The position numbers and the translations under genes are program-made. A stretch of 64,000 nt of DNA, taken from the NCBI RefSeq assembly GCF_900324465.2, contig NC_046619.1, forward strand, positions 21,993,664 through 22,057,663, read 5' to 3'. This document shows, in pieces, positions 58,001 through 64,000 of this stretch. Origin of the DNA: Anabas testudineus (taxonomy: Eukaryota; Chordata; Actinopteri; Anabantiformes; Anabantidae). How positions within the stretch are numbered: position 1 is the first letter of the stretch; each line of letters begins with the position of its first letter. The notes under the pieces are model-generated. The model was not told where the DNA came from. It saw only the letters and a program-made list of their open reading frames with translations, and ran no database searches.

Positions 58001-61000
58001 CTTCATTTTGAGTCATTTTACAAGCAAAAATATCCCAAAACTATTGGATTATTTGCTGCTTTGTGTTAGCGTGAAAACGCACTGAAGATGTTTTACAGAT
58101 TAACTTATCTGCAGAATCATTTGTGGTTAACACTGATAAAGATTAGTCAGCGGCAGTAAATAAACCACAATGTGACATGTTGTAATGGAAATTTTTGTTG
58201 AAGTGACCTACATCATGTGTCCACATCTGAAAACTTAAAGCACAGAAACACTTTTTGAGATATTTTCCTGTTTCATCATCCCACAGCTGTCGTGCACAGT
58301 CAGAAACAAGCAGCTGGAACTGAAAACATGAAGGTTTAAAGACAAACAGATTCTTTTTAAAGCTTTGACTCTGACTTTATGATATTAACGTTGAGACTTC
58401 ACTTGTCTGTAAAGTTTCTGCTCTTTTCTGTTCTGTGATGACGTCACTGCAGAGATAACGGTCATTTATTTCTCAACATCAACCAGCAACTAATAACTTA
58501 GACCTATTATTAGCAATTATCTGCTGATCAGCTCCTTTCATTTACCTAAAGGTTGATTAAATATGTATCTGACACATTCAGTCATTATTCTTCATGAGCA
58601 GATGTTCACTCTGTCGGATTTATTAGATCTCTGTAAACATTGCACAGCGGTGTTACACAGTAGAGCATCTTCCTGTGCAGAAGATCTTTGTATTTAAGGT
58701 ACTTCGGGTGACAGCGTTTTCTTCAGGCCATGTAATGATGGGATGTAGTTTTTGCTCTGCTACGTTTATCTTACAAATCAATGATTCATACGAAGAGTTT
58801 ATAAAATAAGAAGAAGCCAAATACTCTGTGAAATCCAGGTGGTGAAGTTTTTCTTTCTTATTTATGCAAAAACACCAGATGTTTCACGGTTCCTGGATCT
58901 GTGGCTTTTGCTCTCAACAGTTTTGACTTTAAAAATTGAGGTTTGGCGTCACGGTGACAAACTGGACAATTTATGAAACATTGAGAAAATAATCAGCGTA
59001 TTAATTTGTAATTAATCAGTAGGTAAATAAGGGAAGTACTGCTTAATACACGAGTGATAATATTACAGTAGATTTTACTTTTAAACATTTACCTCTTCTG
59101 ACTTTTACTTGTTGTGGAGTATTTCCACATTGTGGTGTTTGTACTTTTACTGAATGAATTTCTCCACTGCAGGAAATAACTCAGAGTATCAGAGTTTATC
59201 TGATGACTCGATGGTTCTAAAAGTTATTTTTAGTTTAGTAAAAGGATCAATTTTCCCCCAAAAACAATGCGAAACAGATAAACTCTGTATTTGTTGATTA
59301 TGATGCCACCTCAAGGTGTGAAGAATGAGCAGCTTCAAAACAAACTGGTTCCTGATCCGTCTGCTCTTTGCTGCAGCTGTTATCACTTCCTTCTCGGCCT
59401 CTGCACAACATGCTGGTGATGTGTCCAAGTTCCAGAATTAAATTAAATTTACAACAAAATAATCATTTTAATTTGGGAAACCTTATTTTTGCAAAAATAC
59501 TAGAGACACTGTTGTCTGAATGGTTTTTGGTACGGAGGAGCCCAAGTTTCCTGAAAGACAATGCTGTAACGCGGCGTTTCTGCACAGCATTGATGTACGG
59601 CCTGTAGGACGTCTTTGTGTTTGATGTATGTTGTCACACTGTCTTTTATCATACACACATTATTCTGCATCACTGTGCTGTGACTGTCCTATAATGACCA
59701 AACTTCTACTGTTGTCCTCCCTCAGCTGTCAGAAAAGCAAAAACCTCCCAACCTGAGTGTTTAAACCTTCAAATAATCAACTAATAATCGTGTCTGATGG
59801 TGAGAGGGGAGCTTCGCTGCATCAGTGTTTAATGAAGCACAGAATCTGACGTCTGCAGTTTGTCGTGTTAATTCAGTCTGAAGGCTTCACAGATGAGTCA
59901 CAAACCATTGTTTCCTCTTTTAATGACATCTGCTCTCAGCATTAATAAATTACTGACGCATATGTTTATTTATAGAATTATGTTTGAATGTTCGTCACTA
60001 CCTCAGACTGTTCAGAATTATTTCCAAAGTAAATTCAAATTTTATTCATGTTCTGCCAGAATCTGAACGTCTTCATCTTTCACTGTTTTAATAATCAGGT
60101 TAAATTTAGGTTCAGTTCTGTATAATTCATATCTACACATCGTTTATCATTCAACTTCTCAACTCAAGTGTTGACTGTTGAACAGCTGCAATAAATATGA
60201 AGGATTATTTTTTTGTTATCATGATGTCATATCATTTTCTTAAGGTTCTTATAAAAGCTTTTTCAAAATTCTGTATAAAACTGATACATGTTAAAATAAC
60301 TGAATTATTTACTGTGCAAACCAGTAAATACAGAACCTGGTTGCAGACAAATACTGAAGACTAGAAAGGAGGAAAATCCTGACACCTTCCTGGAGGTTAA
60401 AAGTCGAGCTCCGGCCTGTAGCAACGTAGCAGCTCATAGATCAGAAAACAAAGAGTTACAAACCAAAAACAAAAAAACTGTTTATTAAAATCATAACGTG
60501 CAACAGACGTGGAAAATCAAAACAAAAACTGCAGCTTTTTGAGCTTTTCTTTCTTCTTGATGTCAAAATCAACACATCTAAATTCAGTTGGTGTGCGTTA
60601 TTCCCTCTTTATTTACGTTTGACACAAATTTTAAACTTTACAAATTAAAATGATCTTATTGGGAATCTTTGTGTCCAAACTTGTTTAACTTGTAAAATTT
60701 TTGTGTTTATGCTGGAAAGAAGATGAAAAGCTCAAAGAACTGAAGGTTTTTTTGTTTTAGTTTTTTAGCAACTTAAAGGAAAGTTCTGCAGTTTTATTTT
60801 TTGGTCTCATTTCTGTGTCTGTCCATCGTTTCTCTCAGTTCTGACAATGTTTCATTCAACAGCTTCAGCTGAAACCTTTCAAATTCACCTTTGACCTGAT
60901 GTGTTTACTGAACAAACATCATTTTATCTCTGACAGTAAGCTTCTGGATTCAAAGTGATCAGAACTGACAGGATGAAGAAAACTACCAAAATAAGAGCCT

Positions 61001-61173
61001 GGTTCTAAATAAAACATCTGATCCAGGACACTGAAAGGGGCCGTGGAGTAATGACCACATCCTGCAGCAGGATTCCTCCGTCTCGTGTTTAGAGTCTGAT
61101 TCTGGTCTGAAACTCCACCTGACCGAAGAGGCTGGAGCAGAAACCAGATCCCCATCCTGCTGTGAGGTCGTCA
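55090..61173. other. Intergenic between lcp2 and zmat2
   Basis: Six kilobases of A+T-rich sequence. 55458-55515 holds 'gtaagtggctctggataagagcgtctgccaaatgac', a widespread teleost repeat end. Poly(A) lies at about 56926-56939. Open frames of 90-95 codons near 56.2 and 57.3-57.7 kb match nothing I recognise. On the - strand, AATAAA at 60798-60793 is one candidate polyadenylation signal for zmat2. Confidence 0.4.
55458..55515 (+). repeat. Teleost interspersed repeat end
   Basis: 'gtaagtggctctggataagagcgtctgccaaatgactaaat' matches the familiar '..tggataaaagcgtctgctaaatg..' terminus. Only the end is recognisable. Confidence 0.5.
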
Positions 61174-62978
61174 TCAGTGACTCTTCTTGGATGAGCCAAA
61201 GCCCGAGAAACCCATCACTGCTGCCATCTCGTCATCCTCCTCAAAGTCCACGTCTTCTTCCGCTCGTCGCTTCCTCTCCTTCTGTTTCTCCTTCTTGTAG
61301 GCCTTTGCCTTCTCCTCCTGACAACAACAACACAGGTGATAACAGCAGCTCTGTGTTTTTTTCTACTGTGCAGAAACAATGATGACCTACACTCTGTACG
61401 GCCCCTGAACACAGCACTAACACACAGTAATAACGTAATGTTACGATTCAATGATTGGTCGTCTAGCAGCAAATAACGCCAGATGTCTGGGTCACTGTCT
61501 CAAATTTGCAGGCGCCAGGAATTTATTAATGTGAGACTCCACCATGAGAGTCATGGGTGGGGAGGGAGGGCTCGTGCCACAGCTCTCTCTTCCCAAATCA
61601 TGACAACCCTAACAATTACTGAGGCCACTAGGCCACTAGAGCTTTAGAAATGTTTTTAGACCCTGGTTCTGATCGGAGTCTTGACACAAACTGTTACTTT
61701 AGAGGTCTACTTGACCTTTGACCCTCAAGCTGTGTGTCTTTCGAAATTATGTCCGTCATTCGTTCATTTTTCCACAGGTGGATTATTGTGTGTAGAAAAC
61801 TGCAGTTTGATCCATTTAAAATTAAATCTACAAAACAATAAAACAGCTGAGGAGAACAGATTTCCCCCGAGTCTATCACCTGGACATGTGCTTCGTCTCA
61901 GATTGTACAACATTATAAATCTCCCCTCCTCACCTCCTCCCGCAGCTCCTTCATGCGCTCCTCAAAGTCGTACTCCTTTTGCTTCTCTTCCATTTTCTTC
62001 TTGTTCACCTCAAAACGTTTCTTCACCTGATCCAGAGACGAGCGCTCCACCCGCATCGACATGCCCAGGTTCCTCTGGTCTGCACAACACACACAGTTAC
62101 TATGGAAACTGACAACGAACCCATTTATCATCAGAATCATGTCTCTGACGTGAACTCACGTTTTTTGCCGTTGATGTGATCCAGAAAGTTGATGGAGTCT
62201 TTCACCACACAGTCACAGACATTACAGTAATAACTGAAACAGAAGAAGAATCTGTTTTTATTCTTTTTTGTATGTTTCTGACTTCCTTTAAATTTTATGT
62301 GATGATTTAAACTTTTACATTTTTTTATAAAAAAGCTCCCAAAGACACTGTCACTTCCAGATGACAAAACAGAAGATGTTTCAAACTGAACATACCCGCC
62401 CATTTCAGCCTGAGGAGTGGTCTTAGTGATGACGATGGTCTTCCCCAGCTTGGACTCCAGGTCCACCTTATAGTCTCTGTGTCGCAGGAGGTCCCGCTTA
62501 ACTGGCGGAGCCGTTTTCCCTGAGTGAGAAGAGATGAAGATAATTTGTCAGTCAGTGGGAAAATTATTCATTATCATCAATATCTGTTATGAGTCCAGCT
62601 CAGGTGGAGCCAACAGGCTTCATCCACCACAGTTTGTGTGGATTCAGTTGGAGGAGACAGAAATAAACAGAATTACATACAAGCTGTATATATGTTAATA
62701 TGGTTCACAGTCATTTTTTTATGTCTCTAGTTTATTTTTTATTATTGAGGGCTGATATAGAAACATGGAGTTAGCAGCTTATTGTTGCTTTATCTGGTTA
62801 AAATGCAGCTAAATAACCAAACCCGTCTAAAAGGGGTCAACCTCTTTTTTTTAAAGAGATGTATTTGAATCTTCTCACCATCTCGCCTATCTTTCTCTCT
62901 CTCCTCCGCCAGGCGTTTCTGAGCGAGGTTCTCATACTCGTCCTTGTCCCACTTCCGACGGAAGTCGTTTTTACTGGA
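61174..62978 (-). CDS. zmat2: ZMAT2, U4/U6.U5 tri-snRNP zinc-finger protein (5' partial)
   Basis: Five coding exons on the - strand: 62978-62879, 62519-62396, 62233-62160, 62079-61934 and 61317-61174, giving 195 codons plus stop. The recovered part starts SSKNDFRRKWDKDEYENLA and aligns near residue 9 of the 199-aa human protein. The first coding exon (about 7-10 residues, ending in phase 0) was not found and probably lies beyond the window. A matrin-type C2H2 finger (YYCNVCDCVVKDSINFLDH) sits across two exons, preceded by LESKLGKTIVITKTTP. A coiled, Lys/Glu-rich C-terminal half follows (EVNKKKMEEKQKEYDFEERM) and the end is GFSGFGSSKKSH. ZMAT2 (yeast Snu23) is a component of the pre-B spliceosome that helps position the 5' splice site. 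All junctions are GT-AG with closing phases. Confidence 0.95.
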
Positions 62979-62979
62979 C

Positions 62980-64000
62980 TGGAACAGAAGATGGAGAAAG
63001 TGAAGAGTCAGGCATTTAAGAATTAGGAAGAGTAATGAAAGCTCTGGTGACTTACAGTTACATGGGATAAATTGTTATTGGGAAGAAGCCGATGCCCACA
63101 GCTGTCAGTTGTGATCACAACCTCTATGGTTCTCAGTAAACTGCTTCTGCCTTTTTTCCAGTCTGTCCTTCATTGGAACAGATCTAATAAGATGCTATTA
63201 AGCTGATGTTGAAGGTGTTTCTACTGTCATTTATGGAGAATTGTGAGAATCCCTGAGCCTCTGTGCATGTACGCTTAACTCCACAATGACTGAGATTTAT
63301 GAAGCAGAGCCAGGTGTACATGCCTCTTTATAAATCTGACCACAAGAATACACTGAATACTCTGTCTTTGTTCATACACAGTTTAAGTTTTACACATCTG
63401 TTTCCTGAACACTGGCTAATTTGAAGAATGTAGAATTAGCATGATACCACAACTTAGAGATGTTCAGTATGCAACTAATTAAAGCGACTGAATGAGGAGA
63501 CATTCAAAACCTCGACTGGTACTGTAGATGATGTAACAAAATAGGTTTAAGTAACAGGAATGGAGAGTTCCGTTTACGTTGCTTGAACACATACGTAAAC
63601 AATTACTCGAGTCTTAAAGTACATGATAGTGGACGGTAGATTTATTTTGAAGGGGTCTGACCGGAAAGCCTTTTGTTGTTGCTGCTGCTGCTAGCAGAGC
63701 TTATGCTAACACTTAAAATAGCCTTTGTTCTCTTTCATCAGCACAACAGATTCAAATAAATCGACACGTGCGTTGAGGTGTATTGTAACCGTGAAACAAT
63801 GTTAGGAAAACGCAGCATCATGTAAAATAAAACTCTAAACCTTTACATTGTTTTCTGTTAGCAGGCCAGCTACCGTTAGCTGTTAGCAGCTGCACCGGAT
63901 GCGACCTCTTAAAACTGTTTTTAAACACTTTAAACAAAATCATGCTGACCCGTTCTGATCTCTAATATAAATATATTTATATATTGGTCAAATAAAATCA
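62980..64000. other. Right flank, probably zmat2 intron 1
   Basis: No ATG-bearing exon with a donor in the right phase was found on the - strand. The sequence is A+T-rich with a few GCTAGC-like blocks near 63.7-63.9 kb and no named repeat. Confidence 0.4.

Noticed and set aside
59189-59607. Open frames of 79 codons on both strands
   Set aside because: No domain, no splice context, and overlapping on both strands as expected by chance.
1-64000. CRISPR arrays, operons, bacterial promoters
   Set aside because: The spliced vertebrate genes show a eukaryotic nuclear genome; the short tandem repeats are microsatellites without spacer structure.

Overview
The window is nuclear DNA from a bony fish, most likely a percomorph teleost. 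Intron-rich vertebrate genes sit in A+T-rich DNA with many microsatellites and teleost-type repeats (an RTE LINE, L2-like LINE pieces, Tc1/mariner elements, a hAT MITE). No prokaryotic, organellar or viral layout is visible.

Layout, left to right: (1) two TIM/HAVCR-family receptor genes in tandem on the + strand (A, about 1.0-3.7 kb; B, about 9.1-14.6 kb), separated by a 2.3-kb RTE LINE bounded by a 13-bp target-site duplication; (2) two IFITM/CD225-family genes in tandem on the + strand (15.99-16.50 and 18.53-19.01 kb); (3) nhp2, the H/ACA snoRNP core protein, + strand, four exons (19.95-21.75 kb); (4) about 10 kb with no recognised gene, holding a Tc1-like element with long inverted repeats and an L2-like relic; (5) a foxi-class forkhead gene, - strand, two exons (32.2-34.2 kb), with a TATA box; (6) lcp2 (SLP-76), - strand, 21 coding exons from 54.5 down to 37.4 kb, reconstructed completely with all splice phases closing; (7) about 6.6 kb with no recognised gene; (8) zmat2 (snu23-like U4/U6.U5 splicing factor), - strand, five coding exons from 61.2 to 63.0 kb, with the first coding exon not found and probably beyond the right edge.

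The gene content agrees with human chromosome 5q: TIM genes at 5q33, FOXI1 next to LCP2 at 5q35, NHP2 at 5q35, ZMAT2 at 5q31. The IFITM pair is the local addition. Functionally the window groups cell-surface immune receptors (TIM), interferon-type membrane restriction factors (IFITM) and a lymphocyte/myeloid adaptor (lcp2) with housekeeping RNA-processing genes (nhp2, zmat2) and an ionocyte/otic transcription factor (foxi).

I found no clearly novel multi-gene system. The points most worth a second look are the intron that splits the Ig domain of TIM gene A but not of gene B, the reduced cysteine pattern of both TIM Ig domains, an lcp2 exon enclosed by complementary (UG)n and (CA)n tracts, an ISRE-like site beside the second IFITM gene, and a degenerate CTCTTTGTGG-type minisatellite that recurs in introns of several of these genes.
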